Shown piece by piece: positions 49,378-60,256 of a stretch of DNA of 64,000 bases. Position numbers and translations under genes: made by a program. Position 1 is the stretch's first letter. Every line of letters begins with the position of its first letter. Below the pieces are notes generated by a model, which did no database searches, was not told where the DNA came from, and saw only the letters and a list, made by a program, of their open reading frames with translations. This DNA comes from Lyophyllum atratum (taxonomy: Eukaryota > Basidiomycota > Agaricomycetes > Agaricales > Lyophyllaceae). The stretch spans positions 992,001 through 1,056,000 of the forward strand of contig JACGCN010000002.1 in the NCBI GenBank assembly GCA_014905825.1. The letters are read 5' to 3'.

Positions 49378-49848
49378 ATGTTGGCTGCTCGATGTTTGCG
49401 ACGACCACAACACTTTAGCCTTGTTGACGCAGCTTGTATCCGCCGGAACCTCTCTGATGTAAAGCACGACACGGATGAGTGTGGGATCCCCCTAAAGCCC
49501 ACCTGGTCTGTTCACGAACTACTATCCTCATACCCGAAGCCAACTCTACTGTCCTCGACTCTCACACGGCTTCATGAGCTTTCCGCTCTCAAACCTCCAG
49601 CGGAAGGGACGCCGGAGCATGCAAAACTGAAAAGGGAGATGGAAGAGCTCATCAGGCTGGTTGAGGCGGTCAAGCTAGTCGATACGGAAGGCGTTCATCC
49701 AACTGGCCATTGTGGCAAGTCCGGGGGGACCCCGGATCAGCATTTGCTCTCAGCCAACCGGGAAGCTTCTGGACGAAACTTGTTGCAGCATGCGTCACGC
49801 ACATCGGCCGGCTTCTATGTTGTAGATGCGGAAAGAAAACGACTCTAA
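49378..49848 (+). CDS. Mitochondrial Glu-tRNA(Gln) amidotransferase, GatC-like subunit
   Basis: Small stabilising subunit of the GatCAB-type amidotransferase that makes Gln-tRNA(Gln) in mitochondria. It starts with a basic presequence (MLAARCLRRPQHFSLVDAAC). The fungal GatC block follows: PTWSVHELLSSYPKPTLLSS, LTRLHELSALKPPAEGTPEH, AKLKREMEELIRLVEAVKLV, and a C-terminal ASGRNLLQHASRTSAGFYVV. The HELSAL and EEL-LVEAV pattern is the helical-hairpin part of the family. The ORF is continuous, but the insert HCGKSGGTPDQHLLS (about 49710-49755) looks unlike the rest and begins near GGCAAG and ends at TCTCAG, so a GC-AG intron there is possible. The stop is at 49846-49848. Convergent with DUT1. Confidence 0.72.
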   Translation: MLAARCLRRPQHFSLVDAACIRRNLSDVKHDTDECGIPLKPTWSVHELLSSYPKPTLLSSTLTRLHELSALKPPAEGTPEHAKLKREMEELIRLVEAVKLVDTEGVHPTGHCGKSGGTPDQHLLSANREASGRNLLQHASRTSAGFYVVDAERKRL

Positions 49849-50100
49849 ACGAAGGGCGAGGATGGAGGTTGACCGAGATATGGCTGGACATAGCGGGCAT
49901 TGCCAATGGATAGATGCGCACGTATTTCCTTCCTCGCGTTTCGGCGATATTATATCCGTATTATCTCTTTGAAGTAATGGCAACACTGCTGGTTTGTCTA
50001 CATTCCATCAACCACCGTCTTTCGCTTATCCGAAGCAAGGGGTACCATGGCCATCGTAAACCTTCGGCCAATCATTTACATGATCATTGAAAGGCCTTAA

Positions 50101-50824
50101 TCATGAAGGTTGAGAAACAAGGGCCCCATGACCGCCTGTCGATCCAAAGCCACCTGCTCCTCGAAGAGTCTCATCAAGGTCCTGATCCTTTGAGTTAGAC
50201 TTCTGACAAGATCATGCAAAGGCAGATACTCACTTCCACCTCAAGAACTTCGGGGGTATAGATGCGTTCAATGATTAGTTGGGCTATCCTATCACCTTCT
50301 AGGACTGTGAAGATAGATCAACATGTGATAGCCGAGAATGACGAGGCAGTTAAGAACCTTGGAAGTCTTTGTCCGAAAGATTGAACAACAGCACGAAGAC
50401 TACGCCCCGATAATCAGCATCGATCACACCAGCCCCAGTGTCGATCATGAATTTCGATGCTTTAGAAGAGATTATGTGCTAGGATGAATGTAAAGAACGG
50501 TTGCAGACGAACCTAGCCCGCTGCGTGGCGCGACGCGACCGTAAGTGCCAACTGGCACGGCAATGGATATTTGCGTGTCTATGAGTGCCTTTCCGTGCGC
50601 GGGTATAACTTTCTTTTCAGCACTATATCGCAATCAAACTTTTGGTATCGTGCTCTCGTTCTGAATTACTACCTATAGAGATCGTAGCCAGCGGAAAGCG
50701 GGGAACCCCGTGTCGGAAGTCTTGCTTTCTCCGAGAGACGTTTGATGAGGAGGTTGGAGACAGGCGCGAGGGTGGTATCTGGAGACATTTTTCTCTTCTT
50801 GAGCTGGGGTATCTCGTCTGACAT
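50101..50824 (-). CDS. DUT1: dUTP diphosphatase (dUTPase)
   Basis: Trimeric dUTPase that hydrolyses dUTP to dUMP, keeping uracil out of DNA and feeding dTMP synthesis. All five family motifs can be read over five or more exons: [20 protein letters not shown] (motif 1), APRSGLASK (motif 2), [20 protein letters not shown] (motif 3), [20 protein letters not shown] (motif 4) and [12 protein letters not shown] (motif 5). The N-terminal part ([20 protein letters not shown]) has a basic KKRK cluster that may direct the protein to the nucleus. The start at 50824 is an ATG; the open frame upstream to 50851 is not needed for the fold. TGA lies at 50101-50103. It lies just 3' of the nitrite reductase gene on the same strand. 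Confidence 0.95.
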
Positions 50825-50989
50825 AGAGGAAGGAAGAGAAAGAAAGATCACGTCGAGCGGAATTGAAAATATGAAAGCGTGTCAACTCCGCTTATGGACA
50901 TTCTCGTAATTGACGCGACTTCATAGCATCCAACACCAGTATAATTCGAACTTCCAAGAACCTAGTTATTACATTCCTTCTTGCTCTGC

Positions 50990-53900
50990 TTACCACTCAA
51001 ACGCGTTATTTGTAGCACACGAGTTACCATCACACCCGTTTCCCTGTACAGCCGCAGCGCTGCGCACTCCTGTTGGCCCTACAATTTCGATGCGTTTACT
51101 TCCGAGGACCTCAACCTCCTGTTTCGCTTGCCCAACCATCCACTTGGAAGTCCCGAGGACCTCATCGAGTAAATTTGGCTCGGGTAGCTTCAAAAAGATC
51201 TTTCCATCCTCTTCCTTCACCTAAAGGAAAATGCGTAAGTCACGCTCCATACTTCTTTGCACGAAGGATAACCCACCTCAAAGGCCATTATTGCGTATTC
51301 GTTATCAGTGATACACTCGCCGGTCTCCAACATGAAGTTGCGCCTGAGAAGGAAGTTAACCCTGCCTCACCCATGCTGTTTTACAGGTCCTGCTTACTTG
51401 TGAAGCGGGCACGATACGTATGGCTTCCCATCCGGGGTATCTCCGATCAACCCATCGGCGAGCACAAAGGCTCTCTTATGTGGACAAACCTGTTGGGTAG
51501 CGTATAATTTTCCGTCAGCGACATGAAAGATGGCAATCTGTGTATCCGAGTAGTTGATGACGATTGAGGAGGAACCCTCCGAACTCGGGTTGAGGTCCTT
51601 CAGGTTGGCGACGTTACGCCACTGCCACGAGCCTCCGTTAACATCGCTTCGTTGGAACTTGAGCGGGGGAGCTTCAACGGGCCAATCTATTGGACGCGAT
51701 TGATCCCGTTCTTCGATCCACTCCATTCCAGATCGTTGTTCGTCGGTATTTGCAAACTGTCAGAGAGGGGATTGCAGTGGGCAGAAGAGTAGGCAACGAT
51801 CTACAAACCTGGCGAAATAATGCACGCTTTTCAGGACTCCGCACAACTTCCGCCCACTCATCGAAGTACGTTCCAACAAGAGCTTCCATTGCTTGGTCCA
51901 GGTCGTTGCAGATACCGAGAGAGTCCTCGATTATAACTTTCTTGAGATATTCGAGCCCGTTTTGCCCGTTTTCACCAAGAGATTCGACCCATCTTGCTGT
52001 CCTTTGGAGTCGATCGGCGGACTCAATGTAAAGCATAAGAAACCTATCGATAAATTTGACAGCCTGTTCAGAATTCTCCGTGTCAGCAACGGTGAAAGGT
52101 ATCCAGGACTCATCACAACGGACTTTCTTTCGGGGTACATCCGCTGCAAGGAGCTCCGCATGACGGGGTTTAGCTCCACCATTTCCTCCAATGTACACGT
52201 TCCAACCTTTGCTCGTGGCGATAACACCGAAATCTGTATTCATAAATTATCGTTGGTGGTTCTGGCATGTTGGATGTTTCCCTTGCCTTTCGACTGAGCC
52301 TCCGCACATTCCCGAACGCATCCACTGACACCGCCTTTGAGCTTATGTGGTGCGCGAATGCCCTTGTACCGATCTTCGAGCTCTATTGCAAAGCCAACGG
52401 AGTCGCCGATGCCAAAGCGACACCAGCTAGTGCCCACGCAGCTTTTAACCGTTCGCAGAGCCTTTCCGTATGCGTGTCCACTCTGGAATCCTGCGTCCCC
52501 AAGTTCTTCCCAGATTTCAGGTAGATCTTTCTTGGCGGCTCCAAACAGATCGATGCGCTGACTGTCCAATCAGATGTCAAACCATGCGCGGAAACAGAAC
52601 AGGGCCAAAGCTTACGCTCCGGTTATCTTGGTGTAAAGTCCATACTTCTCGCCTACTGTAGCAATAACTTTGAGCTTTGCTGGGGTCTGTAGAAATATTA
52701 GGGAGCTACGACGGTGAAAACATCCAAAACACACGATTTCTCCACCGGCAATACGTGGAATCACAGAATAGGTACCATTACGTTGGATGTTGGCCAGATA
52801 CTTGTCGTTCGTGTCCTGGTTCTGGTGGTGCTTCGTACTCAGAACGAACTCGTTATGCAGGCTGGCAAGAATGCTCGCTATAGCGGGCTTGCAGACTTCG
52901 CACCCAATTGAGCTCGGATTCTCTCCTACATCTGCCATGATCTCTTTGAAGGATGTGAGTTTCTTGATTTTGACGACCAAGAATAGCTCGCGTCTGGTTT
53001 TCTTGAAGTGGGCGCACAGGTAGTTCGTGACGGAATGTCCAGCTTTCTTCATCGAGGCGTTGAAAATCGAGGTTGCGAGAGGTATGCAGCCACCACACCC
53101 TGTACCGATCTTCGTTTTTCCTTTGAGTTCACCAAAGGACACGCACCCTGCAGCAACGCAGCTGGTTATAGCGCTCTTTGGGACGTTGTGACAAGAACAA
53201 ATCTGGGCGTCTTCGTCCAAGTCGTCGCCATCAGATTCACCTTCTTTGCGTGGGGCGCCCAAGATCAATTGACCAGGCAATACGTCGAGCGGTTTCTGTG
53301 TTTGCTTATCAGGACCTCATGATTTACATGCAGAATGCAAATATAGTAACGAACCCGTTTCTTGACCATTGAAACCAGCTTGGTGTAATCCGTGGTATCC
53401 CCGATGATCATCCCTCCTAACAGGTATTTCCCATCTGCTGTGAAGAGGTACTTCTTGTAGACATAGGAAAAGGGATCGTGGTAGACGAGCGAGCGGACGC
53501 TTGGGTTGTTGGAAGTAGCAGCAACATTTGAGACCTGACCGATTACAGCGAAATCTGGACCTGTACCGTTTGCGACAGCAGCGTTCGCAGTTGCTGAGTC
53601 CTTTCCCCTGCGGCGAGGCAGCTTGACTGCTTCAGCTGGTTTCCGATCCGCGAAATAGTCACCGAAGCTAGCAACATTTACACCCATGAGTTTCAATTTA
53701 GTGCTGAGGTCCGGAGACGCCATTGATCTCATCCTATGGGAGATGCCCTCGGTAAGATTGAAGGCCAGGATATCCGCCATCTCAATTCCAGGAGCTATGA
53801 GACCGTAGGTTTCGCCGTTCCAGGAGGCGCACTCGCCGATCGCGTACACATTAGGGAGTGATGTCCTCAGATCATCCTTCACCAAGAAACCACCCCGTGA

Positions 53901-54979
53901 ATCTGTCGTAATGCCGGACACAGTCGCAAGTTCGTCTCGTGGTTTGATACCAATGGCAAAGACGACCATATTGCACTCGTATATCTCGCCACTCTGGAGT
54001 CGAAGGCCTGTCAAAATCTCAGAGTTTTCCACGAACTGCGTAGCCAGATCCTCTACACGCGTGGACAAGAGGACCTCGACGTTGAGTGCTCTGACCTGCT
54101 GAAGTAACATCTGTCCAGCATCGGCATCGAGCTGCCGGCTAAGGACCTAGGACAGTATTAGAAGATGCATTGCGCTCAGTGTAAGATGGCACCTACCCAT
54201 TCGTTACGCTCAATTACTGCGACCTGCGGAACGGTACCAATATCCAGGAGAGCTTTTGCAGCCTCAAGTCCAAGAAGACCACCACCTATGACGGCAACCC
54301 TTTTCACGGCTGTCGTATCAGTGAAAGAAATCATGCGATCCAGATCGGCAATGTTGCGATAAACAAAGACCCCGCGGGTGGTCTGCGCTCGAATTGGAGA
54401 GACGTAGGGAGGAAGAGCAGCATGAGATCCCGTGGCTAGAATGCAGATGTCGTAGGCAATTTCGAGCCCCTGAGTGCAACTTCAGTTAATTCAATAATTA
54501 TTGAGAAGATTCCTACAGACGTTATTGGTGTGGACCATATGGCGTTCGGAGTCGATTCGCACAACACAGTCATTGGTGTGATGAGTAAGGCGGTCGGACT
54601 CATGGCATGAATACCACTCCTTTGGATTCAAGTAAAGATTCTCGGGTGTCTTGTGTGAGAGATATTGTGTCTGAAGAATATAATGAGATAATGAAGGAGG
54701 TCGCTTGAGAGGAACGTGCATACCAGTCCAACACGATTGTAGGCGATATGAGGTTCATCTCCTATGATGGTCATAATATAAGAATTGCCTCCATTCTCCT
54801 TACTGTCGTAACTCAGGAGCTTTTCGACGAAGTTTATTCCTACCTGTTCGGAACGGACTCAACATCAAATATAATGGTGAAGCGCTGCTAGTGACACACA
54901 CCATTCCGAAGCCAACGATGACGACTCGTTGGCGGCCCCCATTTTTCGATTCCGGGGGATCGGGAAAAATACTATTCAT
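50990..54979 (-). CDS. Assimilatory nitrite reductase [NAD(P)H]
   Basis: Siroheme/4Fe-4S/FAD enzyme reducing nitrite to ammonium in the cytosol. The order is that of fungal assimilatory enzymes. An N-terminal FAD/NAD module (RQRVVIVGFGMVG, HIAYNRVGLTQYLSHKTPEN, YECNMVVFAIGIKPRDELAT, SLPNVYAIGECASWNGETYG) is followed by a BFD-like 2Fe-2S part (DEDAQICSCHNVPKSAITSC, GTGCGGCIPL). The nitrite/sulfite reductase repeats come next, with RTVKSCVGTSWCRFGIGDSV and HKLKGGVSGCVRECAEAQSK supplying the cluster and siroheme Cys. A C-terminal Rieske domain (QVCPHKRAFVLADG and YVSCPLHKRNF) closes the protein. At least ten introns. The start at 54979 gives MNSIFPDPPESKNGGRQRVV. No nitrate reductase or nitrate transporter gene lies within the window. 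The yeast-type symbol is not applicable, so none is given. Confidence 0.96.
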
Positions 54980-55625
54980 CGTACCAATGACCTTAGAAGT
55001 GACTTGGGGGTCAACTGGAGCCAGAAAACATGCTATTTATATTTCCAAGAGGGTCAAGTCGGGTAGAAGTCCAGACACGAATCCATCGGGACTAGACACG
55101 AGAAGCAAGATGGACCCAGTTTGAGAGATACTTCGAAAGGAATCCGTTATCAGCCGCGAGACTATTTTGGTGACTGTGTATCGGAACCAGGTCGTTAAAT
55201 AGCATTCTTATGCCCATGAAGATAAAGATGTCTATATTGGGGTACGCCTTTGGGGGCCTTGTTATCGCAGCTACGTGCACATGGGGTCGCTTTCTCATCA
55301 AGCCTGGAGAACACTCGGATGATGACAACCTTCTGCCGTTCGAGTCTTGATAATTAGGACGATCTATTTTCTAGACTGTGCTGGTTCGGCAGTATCCAGG
55401 CTTCTAGTGCCGCCACGATGGAATATGGCAGGTGAGCTTGAATATGCATTGAGTCCGAGGGTGTGAGTGGTTCTGGTTATCTTTGGTTGGATCTGTACTT
55501 AGGTTCACCGTTCATTAACATTTGTACGCGTCAACTCCGCGCCAAAGTTTGAATTTCCGCCCACCCCTTGCTTCCTACCACAGTCTACCACGCGCCGACA
55601 CTTTAGATCCGGCGACTGTCTACAC
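54980..55625. other. Divergent intergenic region nitrite reductase / SQ-rich protein gene
   Basis: A 646-bp gap carrying the nitrite reductase promoter. A minus-strand frame at 55092-55328 and a plus-strand frame at 54891-55124 show no family features. I did not find a clear GATA-factor (HGATAR) cluster by eye, though a few GATA words occur. Confidence 0.4.
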
Positions 55626-57248
55626 ATGCCATATGCAGGCGAGGAGCCAATAACGAGCTTTTTTCGTCGCGTCACTACCAAAGAAAAGCGCAGGGAGGGC
55701 TCGAGTAGTATTCACAAACGGAAACGAACGCAGCCAGACACGGAAGCAAATAAGCCTCCGACACATAAGAAGCCGAAGACGCAGCAGGAACTCGTTCTTG
55801 GCGATGTAGGCAGGAATAGGGGAAACCCAGCTAAGGTGAAGACCTCGCCCCCTGATCGCACGAAAGGTTCAGCTCCAGGTCGTACGGAATCATCAACATC
55901 TATCTTGCGTGACTCGTCTGCGACGTCACCTCCCATCGAAGCCGTATCACGCGCGACCCTTGCAGCTTCTGCTCCTGATGAACACAGGAATCTTCTTCCG
56001 ACACCCAGTACGAGCCGACGACACGTTCCGGCGCATGCTTTGCAAACACCCCCCTGTACATACTTACCGGGCAACAAAGCTCGAGATTTTCCGTCAAGTC
56101 TACCCCAAGCGAATATGTTATCGAACACCCCTAACTTGAGAGTTTCCGCTACTTCTCTCCCTACACCCATTACTGCAGCCCGCCATGCCACCCGAGCCCA
56201 GGAGAAGTCCAGAGCTTCTGAACGATCCCTCGAACAAGACTCCCCCGATACGTTTTCGTCCCCTGCATCCAGCGTCCGAGACAGAATTCCTCAGCCAGAA
56301 TTTCTACTTAGGGAAGCTTCTTCGTCCAGGACGGAAACAGACCCATTTCACTGGGATGATTGTTCACCGACCCTCTCTCATAGACCAGTTCCTTCATCTC
56401 AATCTCAGGATGATGGCTTCGAGGACGCCGACTCCTTTCTACCCTATCCTCCGAGGAATCACTCAGTATCATCGAATTTGCCACAATCCCCCCTTTTTCT
56501 CGAACCTCGAATACGAGACCATAGCCTTTGGGACGTCTCTATAAAGACATCCTCTTCCTCTGTGGAAACATCGCGCATTGAAGATAAAGATGGTCACGAG
56601 TATATTCCCTCCTCGCAAAGTCAGCATTTATTGCCGCTTCATGTGTCTCCTCGCAAGAATTGTGGCAAGACTGGATATCTCTCCTTATTGTCTCCATTGG
56701 CCGATGACGTGAAATCCTCCTCCCCTGAAGAGACTGTTCCCAGTTCTCAGACCCAGACTGAGAATGAGCTCGACATATCGAAGAGAATATCAGATTACCA
56801 TCATACTATGCAACCGACGGATGGGAGAATATTCGAGTATGTCTATGTCGTTATGGCTTGTTGCGACGACTCAAATTTGCATAGGACAACACCTTCGAGT
56901 CATACCGACTGGTATAGATCTGCCGCTAAAGCAACGCAACAAACCTCAGACGATGGATTATCTTCTGCAGGAAAAAGTAGGAACGAAGTTGGCCGACCTC
57001 CAGCGGATGCAGACGCGGGTTCCGCGACAGAAGACGAGTCACAAAACGAAGATGACGCTTTCTTATCTGATAGGCCTGTGAACCACCCACCCGAAGCGCC
57101 TAATATCTCGACGGGTTTTTCTTCACCAGAGTCACAGGAGTTGATTAATTACCCAAGTTCTTTGCCCGAAGCGGTCAAGGAATTTGATGACATGTTCGGC
57201 GGCGGCGAAGGAAGCTATCCTGATGATTTTCCAATGTCTTTGCGGTAA
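55626..57248 (+). CDS. Uncharacterised Ser-rich protein with PIP-like box and SQ motifs
   Basis: I do not recognise a family. The 540-codon frame starts MPYAGEEPITSFFRRVTTKE; E-x-x-I-x-x-F-F at residues 6-13 resembles a PCNA-interacting PIP box with Glu in place of the usual Gln, followed by basic residues. A Lys/Arg-rich cluster (HKRKRTQPDTEANKPPTHKK) looks like a nuclear signal. The rest is disordered, Ser/Pro/Asp-rich, with three copies of [VI]PSSQ[ST]Q at about residues 254, 326 and 371, that is, doubled SQ/TQ sites typical of ATM/ATR targets. The acidic C terminus ends PEAVKEFDDMFGGGEGSYPD and DFPMSLR. A 48-nt in-phase interval with GTATGT and CATAG ends (56837-56884) is very probably an intron, removing 16 residues. 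Role in replication or repair is inference. Confidence 0.75.
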   Translation: MPYAGEEPITSFFRRVTTKEKRREGSSSIHKRKRTQPDTEANKPPTHKKPKTQQELVLGDVGRNRGNPAKVKTSPPDRTKGSAPGRTESSTSILRDSSATSPPIEAVSRATLAASAPDEHRNLLPTPSTSRRHVPAHALQTPPCTYLPGNKARDFPSSLPQANMLSNTPNLRVSATSLPTPITAARHATRAQEKSRASERSLEQDSPDTFSSPASSVRDRIPQPEFLLREASSSRTETDPFHWDDCSPTLSHRPVPSSQSQDDGFEDADSFLPYPPRNHSVSSNLPQSPLFLEPRIRDHSLWDVSIKTSSSSVETSRIEDKDGHEYIPSSQSQHLLPLHVSPRKNCGKTGYLSLLSPLADDVKSSSPEETVPSSQTQTENELDISKRISDYHHTMQPTDGRIFEYVYVVMACCDDSNLHRTTPSSHTDWYRSAAKATQQTSDDGLSSAGKSRNEVGRPPADADAGSATEDESQNEDDAFLSDRPVNHPPEAPNISTGFSSPESQELINYPSSLPEAVKEFDDMFGGGEGSYPDDFPMSLR

Positions 57249-57446
57249 AATGATCAATTCAACGTCGTCTTCACTCCGATATCCGCGTCAAAGACGGGTA
57301 ATGTTCAACGCGATGTGACATGACGCCAAAAGTTCACGTGCTCTTGTGAGCTTGTGACAACGCCCAATCTTATCTTAGATTGCAGTTGGAATTGCTTAAG
57401 ATAGATCAAGGGCGCATCATAATCCCTCATTTCAACTCTTGTATTC

Positions 57447-58900
57447 ATGGCTGGAAGACTTCAAAACAAGGCATAAGCTCCGATTTACTTGATCTACAAG
57501 AGGACTGACCATGATTTCGACTACTACAGGCTGCCCTCATCACTGGTGCTGGATCGTAAGTGACACCTATGTTCGTGCGGCCTGGTAGTGATCATCGTCC
57601 GATGTAGAGGAATCGGATTAGAATCATCGGTCCTGTTCGCCCAAGAGGGCGCGAACGTTTTGCTTGTCGATATCAACCTGGAGGCAGCGGAGAAAGGAGC
57701 GAAATTGATCCGCGAGCGTTTCCCGAACGTCAAGGCTATCGCGACCAAAGCTGATGTTGGCAAGGAGCAGGATGTGAAAGATGCCGTGGACAAAGCTGTC
57801 AAGGAGTTTGGAAGGCTCGATGTCATGGTGGGCCTTCTCTGCTAATATTCCCTTACTTTGTGCTAACGCACAAATGCTGAGCAGTTCAACAACGCTGGTC
57901 AGCTCGATCAATCTCTTACCCCGTTGACGGTCCTGAGTTGATTACGACGTCTCGAATAGGCATCATGCACCCGGCAGACGACAACGCCCTCAATACAGAG
58001 GAGCACATCTGGGACCTGACCATGCAGATCAACCTCAAGGGCGTCTGGTGGGGCTGCAAGTATGCCATCATCGCGATGCGCGAAAACCCCGTAGACGAGA
58101 CCAAGGGGCTCCATACCGGAGGAAGCATCATCAACACTGCGAGTTTTGTGGCTTTGCTCGGAGCGGCGACGCCCCAGCTAGCATGTACGCTATCCCAACT
58201 CCCGTTGGTCGTCCAATCAGTTGATATACATTTTACTCCGCAGATACTGCATCTAAGGTCGGGGATGTGTTGCGCTCGTCTTTGTATTGCCTACCGACTT
58301 CTCTCTTTTTTACAGGGTGGCGTTCTCGCGATGACCCGAGAACTGGCGATGGTGCATGCCAGAGAAGGGATCCGCGTCAATTCTCTCTGCCCGTAAGTGG
58401 CAACATTCAGAAGTGCTTGAATCCCTTCTGATTTTTCTGGTCGTTCCAGAGGGCCGCTGAAGACTCGTAAGATTCCCAAATCGTATTTCTTCACGCGTGC
58501 CCTCATGACCACTGTCAAGCTCTCCTTATGGACTTCCTGAACACCGAGGAGAAACGCCAGCGTCGCATGGTCCACCTCCCCATGGGGAGGTTCGGCGAAG
58601 CCATCGAGCTTGCAAAGGCTGCCCTATTCCGTAGGTCTTTCAGGTCATCGCGTTAGAATGAACTAAAATTAAGGCCTCAACTATAGTTGCCAGCGACGAC
58701 AGTAGCTACATGACTGTGCGTCCTACCTTGTCTGGCGTCTTTTTAAGATCGTCACTTTACATGCAAATGAGCATGTGGCTGACAGTCATCCTTTTCATTC
58801 ACAGGGCACCGATTTCAAAGTCGACGGAGGACTGACTTCCGCCTATGTCACTCCGATAGGAGAACCTGCACTTCCTCCACCACAGAGTCTGATCAAGTGA
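57447..58900 (+). CDS. Short-chain dehydrogenase/reductase (classical SDR)
   Basis: NAD(P)-dependent oxidoreductase; the substrate is unknown. The start MAGRLQNK is followed by an apparent GC-AG intron (57471-57529, AAG|GCATAAG to TACAG), then AALITGAGSGIGLESSVLFA, the Rossmann TGxxxGIG motif split by a second intron. Further blocks: QEGANVLLVDINLEAAEKGA (acidic residue after the second strand, favouring NAD), KAIATKADVGKEQDVKDAVD, FNNAGIMHPADDNAL, WDLTMQINLKGVWWGCKYAI, GGSIINTASFVALLGAATPQ, then the catalytic YTASK that I place at the joined exon border around 58190-58318 (LAYTASKGGVLAM), GIRVNSLCPG and GTDFKVDGGLTSAYVTPIGE. At least seven introns. The stop at 58898-58900 follows PPPQSLIK. 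Confidence 0.85.
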
Positions 58901-59226
58901 CTTAGACTAGCGGAATAGACATACAATTGGACCTTGACCAGCTGAGCATGGTCTTCAATGTACTGCGACCATGCTTTAGATTTCAATTCTGAATACATTT
59001 ACACATGCACATAGCTCGATGAGCAGTAATGCTTTACTCGCAAGGTCACGCTAAGCATTAAGTATCGATTCTGAGCACTGAACTTCTCCATCTCGAATTT
59101 GCTTATACAACACCGAGAGTAAGCCGTGCGGCGCCAAATTTACATAATGATACATGGCTCTTGGTATCTCGCAGAGGGGGGTTAGGTGGCCGACAGGATG
59201 ACAGTTAGCGACTAGACGGCATGGTT
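58901..59226. other. Convergent 3' region SDR gene / MPO1
   Basis: These 326 bp between convergent stops show no coding pattern or other feature. Confidence 0.4.
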
Positions 59227-60053
59227 TCAAGAAGATTTCCCCGCTTCTGCCCGTCTCTTGTCACCTTGCGCCTTCTTGATCTTCGTGATTTCCTTGCCGA
59301 TCTCGTTGTTGATGTGCCTATGCATCTCGGGCCTGTACCCAAGCGCAAACAGGATCTCCAGATGAACGAAGAAGGGAGCAAGGACGACAGCTAGAGAAAA
59401 AAGTATGTCAGCTCAAATCGCGTTACAGGGAACACTTTGTCATACCTCCAACCAAGTTGTCCAAGAGGGCTGGGGCGCGTTTCTCTGCAAGTCCGTGGCC
59501 AAGGAACTGAGCGATCCAGGACGCGACATGGAGGAGAGCGGCTTTGGTAATGTGCCCTGGACCAGTGGCGTATGCGGTCGCTGTCAACAGAGAAAGCAAC
59601 AATTGGGGTGCGTAGAGAAGCTGCAAGTTGGGGTGAATAGGGTATGGAAGGATGAAACGGGAGCCACATACAGCAGCCACTGGCTCAAGAACAAAGTAAT
59701 ACGCAAGATAAAGTCCGGCATGGATGGCTGCGAGATTCAACTCGAAGCGAAGGTATTCGTTAATTGTATAATGCACTTCCGGAATGAACGACGGAACTGG
59801 TAGCGCGGAAGCCAGGACCTGGAATGTCCTGGAGTCGTGTAAGCGATGTCAGAACATTGACATGTATCAAGGAGCATCTACCATAGTAGAATTGGCACAC
59901 ATATGATGTGTACGAGGATGTTGACTCGATTGGAGTGGTAGGCGCCGTAGAAGGTCAGCTGGAAGGAGGAATCTCGTGAGGAAAGACCCTAAGCAACTAG
60001 AAAAGGCAGGGACGCACTTGGGAGTTCACGTCGAAGAGCTGGGAGACGGCCAT
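59227..60053 (-). CDS. MPO1: MPO1-type 2-hydroxy fatty acid dioxygenase (DUF962)
   Basis: ER membrane protein of the DUF962/YGL010w family; yeast Mpo1 is an Fe(II)-dependent dioxygenase in alpha-oxidation of 2-hydroxy fatty acids from phytosphingosine. The start MAVSQLFDVNSQLTFYGAYH and SNRVNILVHIICVPILLWSF contains the conserved HSNRVNILVH pair of His. Four or so hydrophobic segments follow (ELNLAAIHAGLYLAYYFVLE, LQLLYAPQLLLSLLTATAYA, LLHVASWIAQFLGHGLAEKR with the second His pair, and AVVLAPFFVHLEILFALGY). The tail is basic (KEITKIKKAQGDKRRAEAGK), compatible with ER retention. TGA lies at 59227-59229. At least three introns, the first directly after FDVNSQ. Divergent from SEC22, 203 bp between starts. 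Confidence 0.92.
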
Positions 60054-60256
60054 GATGATGGTTAATGTTCAATCGAGGGCGGGCAGATTTATACCGCCTG
60101 CCATGTTGTCCGTAAACATATGCCTCGTATGGTGGGATGCCGAAAGTGGAACATCGTGATGACATTTCCCCACGTCAGTACAAGCACGTGCTCAGTACGC
60201 CCTGCTCTGCACCAGCGCATCTCGCAGCTCGCTCCAGTTTACATCTTTCTCTATTC

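Noticed and set aside
50990..58900. A nitrate-assimilation gene cluster
   Set aside because: Only nitrite reductase belongs to that pathway; the neighbouring DUT1, SQ-rich protein and SDR have no known nitrate role.
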